NCBI RefSeq assembly: GCF_000974445.1
Contig: NZ_BBOJ01000004.1
Location: 372,001-436,000, forward strand
Direction of reading: 5' to 3'
Length of the DNA: 64,000 nt
Source: Lentzea aerocolonigenes
GTDB lineage: Bacteria > Actinomycetota > Actinomycetes > Mycobacteriales > Pseudonocardiaceae
This document shows positions 1 to 9,123 of this stretch, piece after piece (position 1 is the first letter of the stretch; each line of letters begins with the position of its first letter). Both the position numbers and the translations under genes were made by a program. The notes below the pieces were generated by a model, which worked only from the letters and a program-made list of their open reading frames with translations, was not told the origin of the DNA and did not search any database.

Positions 1-65
1 CCCGCTTGCTGCATTCTGCCTCGACTTGAGGCATGTCCGCCATAAGAACCAGCTCGATCATCACC

Positions 66-109
66 CGACCGGGGCAGATACAGGTCTTAAGTCCCGATCT
101 CCCCGGCCG
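66..109 (-). terminator. Probable intrinsic terminator of the subtilase gene
   Basis: A stem-loop lies about 20 bp past the subtilase stop. CGACCGGGG (66-74) faces CCCCGGCCG (101-109) with one G-U-type mismatch, and an inner AGAT/ATCT and a central CTTAAG extend the pairing. There is no T-run, as is common for actinobacterial terminators. Confidence 0.5.
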
Positions 110-128
110 AGTGATGCGTGATCGTGAT

Positions 129-1475
129 CTACAGAGCGTTTACCGCGGCGACGACGTCGACCAGACCCGTGCCCTTGTCGAACGACGAGGTGTAGGGGCC
201 GACCGGCGTGTACCCGGTGCCGTACTTGTGGGCCGTCGACTTGAGCGCGCGCTCGATGTCGGCGGGCGTCGCGGAAGGCTTGGCCCCGAACAACTGTGCG
301 ACGATGCCGGCGATCTGCGGAGCCGCCATCGACGTGCCGCTGATCGTGTTGTACGTGCCGAGATCGAGCAGGCCGGGGCCGTTCTGCGGCTTCAGGCCGG
401 TCGAGCAGATCGGCAGGTACAGGCGGCAGGCCGACACGATGTTCTCACCGGGCGCCGAGATGTCGGGCCACGTGGCCGAGTTCGACGCGAGGCCGCGCGA
501 GGAGAAGTCGGACAGCGCGCCGTCCCTGGTTCCGGTGCCCTGGTCGTTGTAGGACGCCACCGAGATGACGCCGGGCGTCTGGTCCTGACCGGGCGGGTTG
601 GACAGGTTCGTCGTGCCGTCGCCGCCGTCGTTGCCGTTCGCCCACACCACGACGACGCCCTCGGCGACGAGCTGACGCTGCAGCTTGACCGTCACCGACG
701 CAGGGTCGAACGCACCGCCGCCAGATGGACCATAGGAGTTGTTGATGACCTTGATCGGCGGGCACGTCGCGGCGGGCACACCGGCGCCGCACGGGGCGTT
801 GTGGTTCTCCAGCACCCAGTTCAGCGCGGCGTCCGCGCCGAGGATGAGGATCGCCGCACCCGTCGAGATCACGACGCCCTTCGCTCCCGGTGCCGAACCG
901 CCGACCTGCGTGCCGTCGGCGAGCTGGTACGGGGTGCCGATCGCGATGCCGGTGACGTGCGTGCCGTGGCCACCCAGCGAGGTCGTGTCGGTGTCGACGA
1001 AGTTCGGGACCGGCACGATGCAGCTGGTGTCGGTGGATCCGTCGGCGGCGCACAGGCTCTTCAGGTTGCGGACGATCTTGCCGCCGGCGAACGCCGGGTG
1101 CGTCGGGTCCACCCCGGAGTCGATCACCGCGACCGAGACGCCGGCTCCGGTCAGCCCGGACGCCTGCTGGGCCTCACGGCTGCGCGTGGCGACGGTGCCG
1201 GAGGAGCCCAGGAACTTGGCGGGCTTCGCGATCTCGACGTTCGTGACGCCCGGCTCGGCGCGCGCGGACGAGATCTGTGTCGACGTGCCGCGTGCGGCTA
1301 CGACGCCGATCTTGCGGAAGCTCGTGAGCTTCTGCAGACCGGCCGCCTCCACCGCGCTCTCGGCGGAGGTGAGATCAGTGCCGTGGACGTACACCGTGGA
1401 TGCCGTCTGGGCGGCCCCGACAGGGGTAGAGGCGGCCACGAGCACTACAGCGAGCAGGGCGGCGCGTTTGAACAT
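129..1475 (-). CDS. Secreted subtilisin-like serine protease (S8 family)
   Basis: Predicted 448-aa exported protease. An N-terminal signal peptide (MFKRAALLAVVLVAAS, ending near residue 23) is followed by a propeptide-like segment (about 25-100) and the S8 catalytic domain. The triad is visible: Asp119 in AVIDSGVD, His170 in GGHGTHVTG, Ser382 in GTSMAAPQ. The oxyanion Asn is probably in INNSYGPSGGG. The ATG at 1475 was chosen over an in-frame upstream start because a GGAGGG ribosome site precedes it and the signal peptide then begins correctly. No sorting signal or C-terminal anchor is seen, so it is probably released to the medium. Its substrate cannot be inferred. It is divergent from the membrane-protein gene at 1619. 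Confidence 0.93.
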   Translation of the reverse strand: MFKRAALLAVVLVAASTPVGAAQTASTVYVHGTDLTSAESAVEAAGLQKLTSFRKIGVVAARGTSTQISSARAEPGVTNVEIAKPAKFLGSSGTVATRSREAQQASGLTGAGVSVAVIDSGVDPTHPAFAGGKIVRNLKSLCAADGSTDTSCIVPVPNFVDTDTTSLGGHGTHVTGIAIGTPYQLADGTQVGGSAPGAKGVVISTGAAILILGADAALNWVLENHNAPCGAGVPAATCPPIKVINNSYGPSGGGAFDPASVTVKLQRQLVAEGVVVVWANGNDGGDGTTNLSNPPGQDQTPGVISVASYNDQGTGTRDGALSDFSSRGLASNSATWPDISAPGENIVSACRLYLPICSTGLKPQNGPGLLDLGTYNTISGTSMAAPQIAGIVAQLFGAKPSATPADIERALKSTAHKYGTGYTPVGPYTSSFDKGTGLVDVVAAVNAL

Positions 1476-1618
1476 GGACCCTCCGTGAACATAGGCAGGC
1501 AATCCAACTAACGAGTGATCCACTTATCGGTGACGGGTGTCACGCAACGTCTCGACTGGGTGCGGTTGACCGACCCCGGACCGCTACCGTGTCCCCCCGT
1601 GCGGAAAGGTGTGGTCTC

Positions 1619-2842
1619 GTGCGGCTGATCCGTCTGGGCGCTGAACCCTCGGCCATTGGGGCGGACGTCCGTGCCGCCCTCACGGCGTGCGGCGCGGGTG
1701 CGGAGGTTCTCGGCGGCGTCGCGCTGACCGGCGTGCAACCACCCGACTGCCCGGTGCCGCTCGACGCGATCGTCGTGCTGCCCAAGGGTGTTCTGGTGAT
1801 CGTCGGCGTCGACCTGCCCGACCCCGCGGTGAAGCTCGAGGCCCCGCTCGGCGGCCAGTGGAAGATCGACGGCTGGCCCCTGGTCTCCCAGGACGGCGCG
1901 CCGAACCCGGCGACAGAGGCCGTGGCGGCCGCGACCGCCGTGGCGCAACGGATCCAGGCGATGCGCGCGGAACCGTTGCCGGTCAGCACGGTCGTGGCGG
2001 TCGGCCCGTTCGTGAGCCAGGTCGTGCAGCCGACGGTCGACCTCAACCGCGGCGTGCGGGTGCTGCACCCCAAACCGTCCACTGTGCTCTCCGCGGCCCG
2101 CGAGCTCGCGACGTCGACGGTGCCGTGCACGGCGGACCACGCGGTGAAGCTCCTCGCGATCCTGCAGAACACCGGCACGCCACCGGAGGCGCGGTCACTG
2201 CTCGCCGAGGGCTTCAGCGACGCGGTCTCCCCCGACCTCGCGTCGGCCAGCACGATGCTCATCCCGAAGGTCAACGCCAAGCCGCTCGTGCCGCGCAAAC
2301 GCTTGCCCTGGCTCTACGTGACGGCGGGCGCGCTGGTCGCGCTGATCCTGCTCGCGTGGCTGCTGGTCGCGCTGCCCGGCGACGACAAGCCGGCCGACGC
2401 GACGCCGGCACCGTCGACGACGCAGCCCACGACGGTGGTCGTCGACGGCACGACGTTCGTGCCGAAGGAGATGAAGAAGGACAAGGACTGCCAGGCACCG
2501 GCGTTCGGCGACGTCAAGGCGTGGCTGATCGCGAACGAGTGCGGCGAGGTCCTGCGCGCCACCTACGAGACGACGGTCAAGGACAAGCAGGCGAGCGTCA
2601 TGGTCGTGGACCTGGACCTGTTGGACGCGCCGAGCGCGAAGGCGTTGCACTCGGTCGTCGCCCAGCCGGGTTCGGGCGGGGTGAACGGGCTCGACGGCAA
2701 ACCGCTGGAGAACGCGGCGTTCGCGAGCAGGCTGAAGGGTAGCCACGTGCAACTGGCGTTCGTGGTGTGGTCCGGCGGTGCGGGCGACCAGTCGCTCGAC
2801 CCCGTCGCCAAGCAGGCGTTGCGGCTGCCCGCCACCCGTTAG
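1619..2842 (+). CDS. Single-pass membrane protein with a possible NERD-like N-terminus
   Basis: 407-aa protein of unknown function. The cytoplasmic N-terminal part (1-225) contains a stretch around AIVVLPKGVLVIVGVDL that resembles the start of nuclease-related NERD folds; this is a weak impression, not a domain hit. A Lys/Arg-rich linker leads into one transmembrane helix (about 230-253), then a Pro/Thr linker and a roughly 140-aa extracytoplasmic domain with two Cys (DCQAPAF, ANECGE) that could form a disulfide. GTG 1619 is preferred over a GTG 30 bases upstream because GGAAAGG precedes it. The VOC gene follows 11 bp later, so the two are probably cotranscribed. Confidence 0.8.
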   Translation: MRLIRLGAEPSAIGADVRAALTACGAGAEVLGGVALTGVQPPDCPVPLDAIVVLPKGVLVIVGVDLPDPAVKLEAPLGGQWKIDGWPLVSQDGAPNPATEAVAAATAVAQRIQAMRAEPLPVSTVVAVGPFVSQVVQPTVDLNRGVRVLHPKPSTVLSAARELATSTVPCTADHAVKLLAILQNTGTPPEARSLLAEGFSDAVSPDLASASTMLIPKVNAKPLVPRKRLPWLYVTAGALVALILLAWLLVALPGDDKPADATPAPSTTQPTTVVVDGTTFVPKEMKKDKDCQAPAFGDVKAWLIANECGEVLRATYETTVKDKQASVMVVDLDLLDAPSAKALHSVVAQPGSGGVNGLDGKPLENAAFASRLKGSHVQLAFVVWSGGAGDQSLDPVAKQALRLPATR

Positions 2843-2853
2843 AAGGTGGAGGC

Positions 2854-3213
2854 ATGATCGGACAACTTCGCTCTGTGGTGCTCGACTGTCCTGATCCCGC
2901 CGAGCTGGCGTCGTTCTACGAGAAGCTGCTCGGCGCCGAACGCCAGGCGGGCGGTGACGAGACCTGGGTGGTGATCGTCGCGAACGGCACGCGGCTGGCG
3001 TTCCAGCGTTCCGGCGACTACCGGCCGCCTGCGTTCCCCGACCCGCACGGCTCGCAGCAGTTCCACCTCGACGTGCTGGTCGAGGACGTCGAGGAGGCGG
3101 AACCGAAGGTGCTGGAGCTCGGTGCGCGGCTGGTGAAGAAGGACAACGACGACACGTTCCGGGTCTACGCGGACCCCGTCGGGCATCCGTTCTGCCTCGT
3201 GTGGCTGCCTTAG
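2854..3213 (+). CDS. VOC (glyoxalase/bleomycin-resistance fold) family protein
   Basis: 119-aa protein matching one VOC module pair: LDCPDPAELASFYEKLLG at the start, a central QFHLDVLVEDVEEAEP, and a closing YADPVGHPFCLVWLP. Likely metal-binding positions are the His in FHLDV and the Glu/His side chains of the last strands. It resembles the glyoxalase-like subset common in actinobacteria, whose substrates are mostly unknown, so detoxification is only a family-level guess. AAGGTGGAGG gives a strong ribosome site before ATG 2854. It lies in a short unit with the membrane gene upstream and the flavoprotein 21 bp downstream. Confidence 0.88.
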   Translation: MIGQLRSVVLDCPDPAELASFYEKLLGAERQAGGDETWVVIVANGTRLAFQRSGDYRPPAFPDPHGSQQFHLDVLVEDVEEAEPKVLELGARLVKKDNDDTFRVYADPVGHPFCLVWLP

Positions 3214-3234
3214 ATCACGCCTACTGTGGGCCGC

Positions 3235-4575
3235 ATGGACTTCGACGTCATCGTCATCGGTGGTGGCCCCGTAGGTGAGAACGTGGCGTGGCGGACGGCC
3301 GCCGGTGGCCTGTCCACCGCCATGATCGAGAAGGAGCTGGTCGGCGGCGAGTGTTCGTACTGGGCGTGCATGCCGTCGAAGGCGCTGCTGCGGCCCGGTC
3401 ACGCACTCGCGGCCGCCCGGCGTGTGCAGGGCGTGAACGCGGGATCGCTCGATCCCGCCGCGGTGCTGGAGCGGCGCACCGGCTTCACCTCGAACTGGGA
3501 CGACAGCGGCCAGGTCAAGTGGGCCGAGTCGGAGAACATCACGGTCATCCGCGGCGACGGCGAGGTCACCGGCGAACGCGAGGTCACCGTCGGGAACGAG
3601 GTTCACCGCGCACGTCAGGCCGTGGTGGTGTGCACCGGCAGCGTGCCGAAGATGCCGCCGCTGGAAGGCATCGCCGACACTCCCGTGTGGACATCGCGTG
3701 ACGCCACGTCGGCGCGCGAGGTGCCGGACTCGCTGGTGGTGCTGGGTGGTGGCGTCGTCGGTGTCGAGATGGCGCAGGCCTGGGCGCGACTCGGGTCGAA
3801 GGTGACGCTCGTGGTGTCCGGCGACCGGCCGTTGCCGCGGCTGGAGGAGTTCGTCGGGCCGCTGGTCGTCGAGGGCCTCCAGGAGGACGGCGTCGAGGTG
3901 CTGCTGGGCGCCCGCGCGTCGGCCATCGCGCCGGGTGCGCTGACGTTGCAGGACGGCAGGGTCGTGAAGGGATCGGAGATCCTCGTCGCGACCGGGCGCG
4001 TGCCGGCGACCAAGGACGGCAAGCCGCTGACCATCGACGACTCCGGCCTGGTGTCCGGTGTGGACGGACGGTGGCTGTACGCGGCGGGTGACGTCACCGG
4101 GCGCGCGTTGCTGACGCACCAGGGCAAGTACCAGGCGCGGGCGGTCGGCACGGCGATCCTGGAGCGCTCACGAGGGTTCGAGCCCAAGCAGTGGTCGGCG
4201 GGCCAGGCGTGGGCGGATCACGTCGCGGTGCCGCAGGTGGTGTTCACCGACCCCGAGGTGGCGTTCGTCGGGCACACCGCAGAGGAGGCGCGCAAGGCCG
4301 GCCGGGACGTGAAGGTGGTCGACCTCGACATCGCGGTCGCCGGGTCGTCGCTGCACGCGGACGGGTACCGCGGGAAGACGCGCATGGTCGTGGACGAACG
4401 GACGCGGACGCTGGTCGGCGTCACGTTCGTCGGTCAGGACGTGGCCGAGCTGCTGCACTCGGCGACGGTCGCGATCGTCGGCGAGGTCACCGTGGACCGG
4501 TTGTGGCACGCGGTGCCCTCGTACCCGACGATCAGCGAGGTCTGGCTGCGGATGCTCGAGGCCTACGGTCTCTGA
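3235..4575 (+). CDS. Flavoprotein pyridine-nucleotide disulfide reductase (Lpd/MerA-like)
   Basis: 446-aa class I disulfide oxidoreductase. The FAD site is VIGGGPVGENVAW near the start. The redox disulfide is C-x4-C in GGECSYWACMPSK. The NAD(P) site is VVLGGGVVGVEMA, and the second FAD motif is WLYAAGDVTG. The dimerisation domain ends in HAVPSYPTISE, where dihydrolipoyl dehydrogenases carry the catalytic His of HPT; here that position is Tyr. Lipoamide-reductase activity is therefore doubtful, and a quinone, metal or small-disulfide reductase is more likely. ATG 3235 is chosen because the Rossmann strand starts immediately. Its last 13 bp overlap the convergent TetR gene, a likely regulator by proximity. 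Confidence 0.9.
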   Translation: MDFDVIVIGGGPVGENVAWRTAAGGLSTAMIEKELVGGECSYWACMPSKALLRPGHALAAARRVQGVNAGSLDPAAVLERRTGFTSNWDDSGQVKWAESENITVIRGDGEVTGEREVTVGNEVHRARQAVVVCTGSVPKMPPLEGIADTPVWTSRDATSAREVPDSLVVLGGGVVGVEMAQAWARLGSKVTLVVSGDRPLPRLEEFVGPLVVEGLQEDGVEVLLGARASAIAPGALTLQDGRVVKGSEILVATGRVPATKDGKPLTIDDSGLVSGVDGRWLYAAGDVTGRALLTHQGKYQARAVGTAILERSRGFEPKQWSAGQAWADHVAVPQVVFTDPEVAFVGHTAEEARKAGRDVKVVDLDIAVAGSSLHADGYRGKTRMVVDERTRTLVGVTFVGQDVAELLHSATVAIVGEVTVDRLWHAVPSYPTISEVWLRMLEAYGL

Positions 4576-5189
4576 GTCCGCTCCTGGGGCTCGTCGAGCA
4601 CTGGTCGCAGCACCCTCGTGAGCAGTTCGTTCGCCGTGCCGGCCACGTACGCGCCGTCCTCGGGGCCGACCCGTTCGGCCAGCTTGAACAGCGCGTCCGC
4701 GGTCTGCACGGCGATCCGGAACGTCAGCACCACCGGGGCGCCGCCGGGCGCGCCGAACCGGTTGACGAACATCTCGGCGAGCCGTTCCGCCATCAGCTCG
4801 TACTGGTCGACGCTGGCATCGAGCCGGTGGCTGTCCAGCATGTCGCTGAACCGCACCCGTCCGAAGCCGGGCACCTCGCCCACCATGCGCGTGTACACGG
4901 CGACGACCTGGGCCATGGCCTCGCGCCACGTGTCCGCGATCAGATCGGTGGCGAAGAGCTCCTCGACCTCGCGGAGATAGGTCTCCATCCCGCGAAGTGC
5001 CAGAGCGTGCACAACGGACCGTTTGTCGGGAAAGTACTGATAGAAGGAACCAATGGGCACTCCGGCCACATCGACGATGCGCGCGGTCGTGATGTCGTCG
5101 TAGTCGTATTCGTTCAGCAGGTTCGCACAAGCGTCCAGGATCGCTGTGACAGTTGCCGCGCCACGCTGTTGCACCGGCTGACGACGCAT
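4563..5189 (-). CDS. TetR-family transcriptional regulator
   Basis: 208-aa regulator. The HTH lies at about residues 14-60 (AATVTAILDACANLLNEYDY...ARIVDVAGVPIGSFYQYFPDKRSVV), followed by an all-helical ligand/dimerisation domain. ATG 5189 was chosen so that the usual short basic tail precedes helix 1; a GTG-initiated form 57 bases longer is possible. The 3' end overlaps the flavoprotein gene tail to tail by 13 bp, so antisense interference is possible. No operator palindrome could be assigned, and its target is unknown. Confidence 0.9.
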   Translation of the reverse strand: MRRQPVQQRGAATVTAILDACANLLNEYDYDDITTARIVDVAGVPIGSFYQYFPDKRSVVHALALRGMETYLREVEELFATDLIADTWREAMAQVVAVYTRMVGEVPGFGRVRFSDMLDSHRLDASVDQYELMAERLAEMFVNRFGAPGGAPVVLTFRIAVQTADALFKLAERVGPEDGAYVAGTANELLTRVLRPVLDEPQERTQRP

Positions 5190-5284
5190 CACCCTGGCTA
5201 ACCTGCCTTTGGCCGGGTCTTCATGCACTCGGACATCTTTATCCACAAGAGTGCGTCAGCCCAAGCACAGGTTCCTGACAGGTT

Positions 5285-5503
5285 TCAGCCAGGATCTCCA
5301 CGCCGTTTGCGGTGAACTACCCAACCGAAGTCGACAAGACAGACAACGGCGAGTAGCAAAAGCAGTATCCCGAGCCACAAGAGGTCAGCTCGCAGTGCCA
5401 GCCACCCGGCCACCGAGTTGAAGACCAGGCCGAATCCGGCGAGCCACAACCGCAGCGTCAACGCACTGCGCGGCGGCGCCGGGGGTGGCAGGTAGTCGCT
5501 CAC
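5285..5503 (-). CDS. Small two-helix membrane protein
   Basis: 72-aa hypothetical protein. After a Pro-rich N-terminus (SDYLPPPAPPRSA) come two hydrophobic helices (about 22-42 and 45-63), then a basic VVHRKRRGDPG tail that should be cytoplasmic. GTG 5503 begins two bases past the upstream gene's stop, so the two are translationally coupled. No family is recognised. Confidence 0.72.
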   Translation of the reverse strand: MSDYLPPPAPPRSALTLRLWLAGFGLVFNSVAGWLALRADLLWLGILLLLLAVVCLVDFGWVVHRKRRGDPG

Positions 5504-5504
5504 G

Positions 5505-6107
5505 TCACCCGGTTTCCCGCAGCAGCGGCGTCTCAACCCGGCGCAGCGGGCGGGGAGGTTTCGTCACGTAAGGCCGGACGAGCCGCGTGAGTGCCAGACC
5601 GGGGGCGATGAGCGGGACGACGGCGGTGAGCACGGCGGCCGTGATGCCCGCTCGCACCACGTCCTTCGGCATGACGGCGACGCGGTCGACGACGAACGCG
5701 CGCCGTCCGGTCAGCGACACGACCGCGAGGACGACCAGGAACACCACCATGCTGAGCATCGCCCGCTGGACCGCGTGCTCGTACCCGGCGGCCTCTCCCG
5801 CGACCAGCACCGCGAACCACCCGGCGAGCGCGGGCAGCTGCCCCTGTTCGGTGGTCGCGGCCCAGCTCAGGCCGCCGAGCGTGGCGAGCCAGACGAGACC
5901 GTCTCTGCGTTCCTGCGCCCACGCCGACGCCGCGTCGAGGGGAATGCCGGTCCAGGCGAGCACGCCGAGCGGGCTCGGCGGGTCGGCGGCCAGCTGGCCG
6001 AGCACCCAGGCGAGCGTCCACGCGGACACCAGCACCGCGACGACGAGCTGCCACCTGGGCCGGCGCACCACGCAGCGGGCGAGCCGGACGATCTCCGCAC
6101 GCGTCAT
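5505..6107 (-). CDS. Multi-pass integral membrane protein
   Basis: 200-aa protein with about five hydrophobic helices. Basic loops (VVRRPRWQ, TGRRAFVVDR) suggest a cytoplasmic N-terminus. ATG 6107 follows a GGTGGGGGT ribosome site; an in-frame start 69 bases upstream would add an unlikely polar extension. The small membrane protein downstream is separated by one base, so they form a two-gene operon, perhaps a complex. Function not recognised. Confidence 0.75.
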   Translation of the reverse strand: MTRAEIVRLARCVVRRPRWQLVVAVLVSAWTLAWVLGQLAADPPSPLGVLAWTGIPLDAASAWAQERRDGLVWLATLGGLSWAATTEQGQLPALAGWFAVLVAGEAAGYEHAVQRAMLSMVVFLVVLAVVSLTGRRAFVVDRVAVMPKDVVRAGITAAVLTAVVPLIAPGLALTRLVRPYVTKPPRPLRRVETPLLRETG

Positions 6108-6242
6108 ACCCCCACCTTGCCGCCTGCGGGTGGTTTGCGGAGAAACGTCACCCCAACGCTCACCCGCACAGCGCACTTCCAGGCGTGTTCATCACGCAGC
6201 GCTATCCACGATCGGGGGACAGATCTTTTCTATGCTGAGTAC

Positions 6243-6671
6243 ATGAGCATTGATCAGCTTCTGCATCTGCCCAGCTACCTGATGCTCCAGCTGGTCAGGG
6301 AAGTCCGCCGGCTGGCCCGCAACGAGCTCCGCGGGCCGCACGTGACGGTCCTCGCGTGCCTTGCCGAGCAGGAAGCGGTGGCGCAGAAGCGGATCAGCGA
6401 CCGGGTGCAGATGGATCCCAGCGACCTCGTGGCGGTGCTCGACGATCTCGAGCAGCGCGGGTTCGCCCAGCGCAGGAGGGACGAGCGGGACCGACGGCGG
6501 TTCACCGTGTCGATCACCGACGAGGGCAGAGGGGCCCTGCGGGAGCGGATGGAGACGGCGAGGGCTCACGAAGACGAGCTGCTGGCGCCGTTGACGTCAC
6601 AGGAACGCGTCGAACTCACCACACTGCTGCGGAAGGCGTACCTGCATCACGCGGATATGCGTGTAGATTAG
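6243..6671 (+). CDS. MarR-family transcriptional regulator
   Basis: 142-aa winged-helix regulator. The recognition region is QKRISDRVQMDPSDLVAVLDDLEQRG, followed by a basic wing RRRDERDRRRFTVSITDEG and a C-terminal dimerisation helix. A TATGCT -10-like box ends about 7 bp before the ATG, so the transcript may be almost leaderless. ATGCT-N9-AGCAT (6232-6250) brackets the start codon and could be an autoregulatory site. The HelD-type gene starts 76 bp downstream on the same strand and is the obvious candidate partner. Confidence 0.9.
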   Translation: MSIDQLLHLPSYLMLQLVREVRRLARNELRGPHVTVLACLAEQEAVAQKRISDRVQMDPSDLVAVLDDLEQRGFAQRRRDERDRRRFTVSITDEGRGALRERMETARAHEDELLAPLTSQERVELTTLLRKAYLHHADMRVD

Positions 6672-6747
6672 ACAGTCTGCGCTCGCACGACTGGGGTGCG
6701 GGCAGGCTGCGCTTTATGAACTGCAGTGCAACTCAGGATAAAACCCG

Positions 6748-9039
6748 ATGTTGCATCGTAACGAGAAAAGAGGCAAGTTGTCAAGCCCCTCCGATGACCT
6801 CCGGCTCGCCGAAATGGAGCCGGAGCAGGAATACGTGGCCATGTTGTACGGCCGGCTCGACGACCTCCGCGAACAGACGTCGAAACGACTCGCACAATCG
6901 TTGCGACAAACCGGCGGCACGCACCAGATGCGGTCCGAGCGCGACACCTCCGTCGCGATGTACACAGATCAATTGGCTCAGTACAGCGCGGTGGAGAACG
7001 GACTCGCGTTCGGCCGGCTCGATTTCCACAACGGTGACCGCTTCTACATCGGACGAATCGGTCTCTTCGACGAGGACAAGGAATACGAGCCGCTGCTGAT
7101 GGACTGGCGAGCACCCGCCGCCAGGCCGTTCTACCTCGCCACCGCCGCCTCGCCCGACGGCGTGCGGCGGCGCAGGCACCTTCGGACGCGTTCGCGCAAG
7201 GTCATCGGTCTCGACGACGAGGTGCTCGACATCAACTCGGTCGAGCCGTCGCGCAACGAGGGGCTGACGGGCGAGGCGACGCTGCTCGCCGCGCTGAACG
7301 AGTCGCGCACCGGCCAGATGAGCGACATCGTCGCGACGATCCAGGCCGAGCAGGACATCATCATCCGGTCCGAGCTCAACGGCGTCGTCGTCGTGCAGGG
7401 CGGACCGGGCACCGGCAAGACCGCCGTGGCCCTGCACCGCGCCGCGTACCTGCTGTACACGCACCGGAGGCAGCTGGCGAAGCGCGGCGTGCTCGTGGTC
7501 GGCCCGAACACGACGTTCCTGCGCTACATCAGCCAGGTCCTGCCGTCGCTGGGCGAGACGGGCGTCCTGCTGTCGACGGTCGGCGAGCTGTACCCGAACC
7601 TGACGGCGACGGGCCGCGAGTCCGCCGCGGTGGCGGCGATCAAGGGCCGCCTGGAGATGGCGGACGTGATCGCGGCGGCCGTGCGTGACCGCCAGGAGGC
7701 GCCGTCGTTCGTCGAGATCCGCTTCGACAACGACGTGCTGCGCCTCGACCGGCGCGCGATCTCGGACGCGCGCGGCAGGGCGCGCCGAACCCGCCGCCCG
7801 CACAACGAGGCCCGCCGCACGTTCGCCCGCGAGATCATCTCGACCCTGGCCTCGATGGTCACCTCACGACTCGGCGGTCACCTGCTGGACAAAGCGGACG
7901 TCGACGACATCCGCCGGGAGCTGCGCGAGTCCGAGGAGGTGCAGGCCGCGATCTCGTCGCTGTGGCCGGTGCTGACGCCGTTCTCGCTGCTGTCCGAGCT
8001 CTACGCGAACCCGAAGCGCCGCAACCGCGCGATGTCGAAGTTCACCCGCGAGGAACGCGATCTGCTGCAGCGTTCTTCGGACGACTGGACCCCGGCGGAC
8101 GTGCCGTTGCTGGACGAGGCCGCCGAACTGCTGGGCGAGGACGACACCGAGGCCAAGGCCCGCGCAGAACGCCAGCGCCGCCAGGCCATCGAGTACGCGC
8201 AGGGCGTCCTCGACATCCTCGACCTGGAAGACGACGCGGACCCCGAAATCCTGATGGCCACGGACCTGATGGACGCCTACCGCCTGGCCGAACGCCACGG
8301 CGTGGACCGCTACGAAACGGCGGCGGAACGCGCCGCCGCCGACCGCACCTGGACGTTCGGCCACATCATCGTGGACGAGGCCCAGGAACTCTCGGCGATG
8401 GCGTGGCGAACCCTGATGCGGCGCTGTCCGTCGAAGTCCATGACGGTGGTCGGCGACATCGCGCAAACCGGCGACATCGGCGGCGCCACCTCGTGGGGCT
8501 CCGTCCTGTCCCCCTACGTGCAGAACCGCTGGCGCCTCACCGAACTGACCGTCAACTACCGCACGCCGGCCGAGATCATGGAGGTGGCCGCGGACGTGCT
8601 CGCGTCGGTGGACCCCACCCTGGTACCGCCGACGTCGGTACGCGAAACCGGTGTGCCGCCGTGGGTTTCGCGCGTGCCGTCGTTCGAGGCAGGCGTCCCC
8701 GCGCTGATCGCGGACGAGGTGTCAGCCGTCGGCAACGGCAAGATCGCGGTGATCGTCCCTGGGGCGCTGCTGCAGTCCGTCGGCTCCGCCGTGGTCGCGG
8801 CGGTGCCGGGATCGTCGATGGGCAACGACCTGGAAGAGGCCCAGGTCGTGGTGCTCGGGGTGACCGACGCGAAGGGCCTGGAGTTCGACTCGGTCGTCGT
8901 CGTGGATCCGGTGGGGATCCTGGAGGAGTCGCCGCGCGGGGCTTCGGATTTGTACGTGGCTTTGACCCGTGCGACGCAGCGACTCGGTGTCGTGCACACC
9001 GGCACGTTGCCCGATGTGCTGGCCCGCCTGAAGGACTGA
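6748..9039 (+). CDS. HelD/HelR-type RNA-polymerase-recycling SF1 ATPase
   Basis: 763-aa UvrD-like superfamily 1 ATPase with the HelD architecture. It has an N-terminal coiled coil (EPEQEYVAMLYGRLDDLR...) and a FYIGRIGL strand with LLMDWRAPAARPFY. Walker A is QGGPGTGKTAVALHR (about 217-231), Walker B is IIVDEAQE (about 541-548), followed by VVGDIAQTGD and a terminal VALTRATQRLGVVHTG. Actinobacterial HelD/HelR proteins remove stalled or rifampicin-bound RNA polymerase from DNA; which class this is cannot be fixed by eye. ATG 6748 has no clear ribosome site, and TTG 6778 (after AAGAGGCAAG) is a plausible alternative start. The NACHT gene follows 84 bp later. Confidence 0.88.
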   Translation: MLHRNEKRGKLSSPSDDLRLAEMEPEQEYVAMLYGRLDDLREQTSKRLAQSLRQTGGTHQMRSERDTSVAMYTDQLAQYSAVENGLAFGRLDFHNGDRFYIGRIGLFDEDKEYEPLLMDWRAPAARPFYLATAASPDGVRRRRHLRTRSRKVIGLDDEVLDINSVEPSRNEGLTGEATLLAALNESRTGQMSDIVATIQAEQDIIIRSELNGVVVVQGGPGTGKTAVALHRAAYLLYTHRRQLAKRGVLVVGPNTTFLRYISQVLPSLGETGVLLSTVGELYPNLTATGRESAAVAAIKGRLEMADVIAAAVRDRQEAPSFVEIRFDNDVLRLDRRAISDARGRARRTRRPHNEARRTFAREIISTLASMVTSRLGGHLLDKADVDDIRRELRESEEVQAAISSLWPVLTPFSLLSELYANPKRRNRAMSKFTREERDLLQRSSDDWTPADVPLLDEAAELLGEDDTEAKARAERQRRQAIEYAQGVLDILDLEDDADPEILMATDLMDAYRLAERHGVDRYETAAERAAADRTWTFGHIIVDEAQELSAMAWRTLMRRCPSKSMTVVGDIAQTGDIGGATSWGSVLSPYVQNRWRLTELTVNYRTPAEIMEVAADVLASVDPTLVPPTSVRETGVPPWVSRVPSFEAGVPALIADEVSAVGNGKIAVIVPGALLQSVGSAVVAAVPGSSMGNDLEEAQVVVLGVTDAKGLEFDSVVVVDPVGILEESPRGASDLYVALTRATQRLGVVHTGTLPDVLARLKD

Positions 9040-9123
9040 CCGCTCGGAGGCCTCCTCGAGGAAACGATCCGCGCTCGTGCGACGACAACCGCATGAGCGT
9101 GGAACCTCAGAGGGGGCCTTTCG

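Noticed and set aside
1530-1543. GTGAC-GGGT-GTCAC palindrome and a TGTCACG near the subtilase promoter, as an ECF41 promoter or operator
   Set aside because: No CGTC at the required distance after TGTCACG, and no regulator gene adjacent; the palindrome is too short to weigh alone.
6672-6747. Rifampicin-associated element upstream of the HelD/HelR-like gene
   Set aside because: The GC-rich GGGTGCGGGCAGGCTGCGC stretch is not the published inverted repeat; no convincing match by eye.
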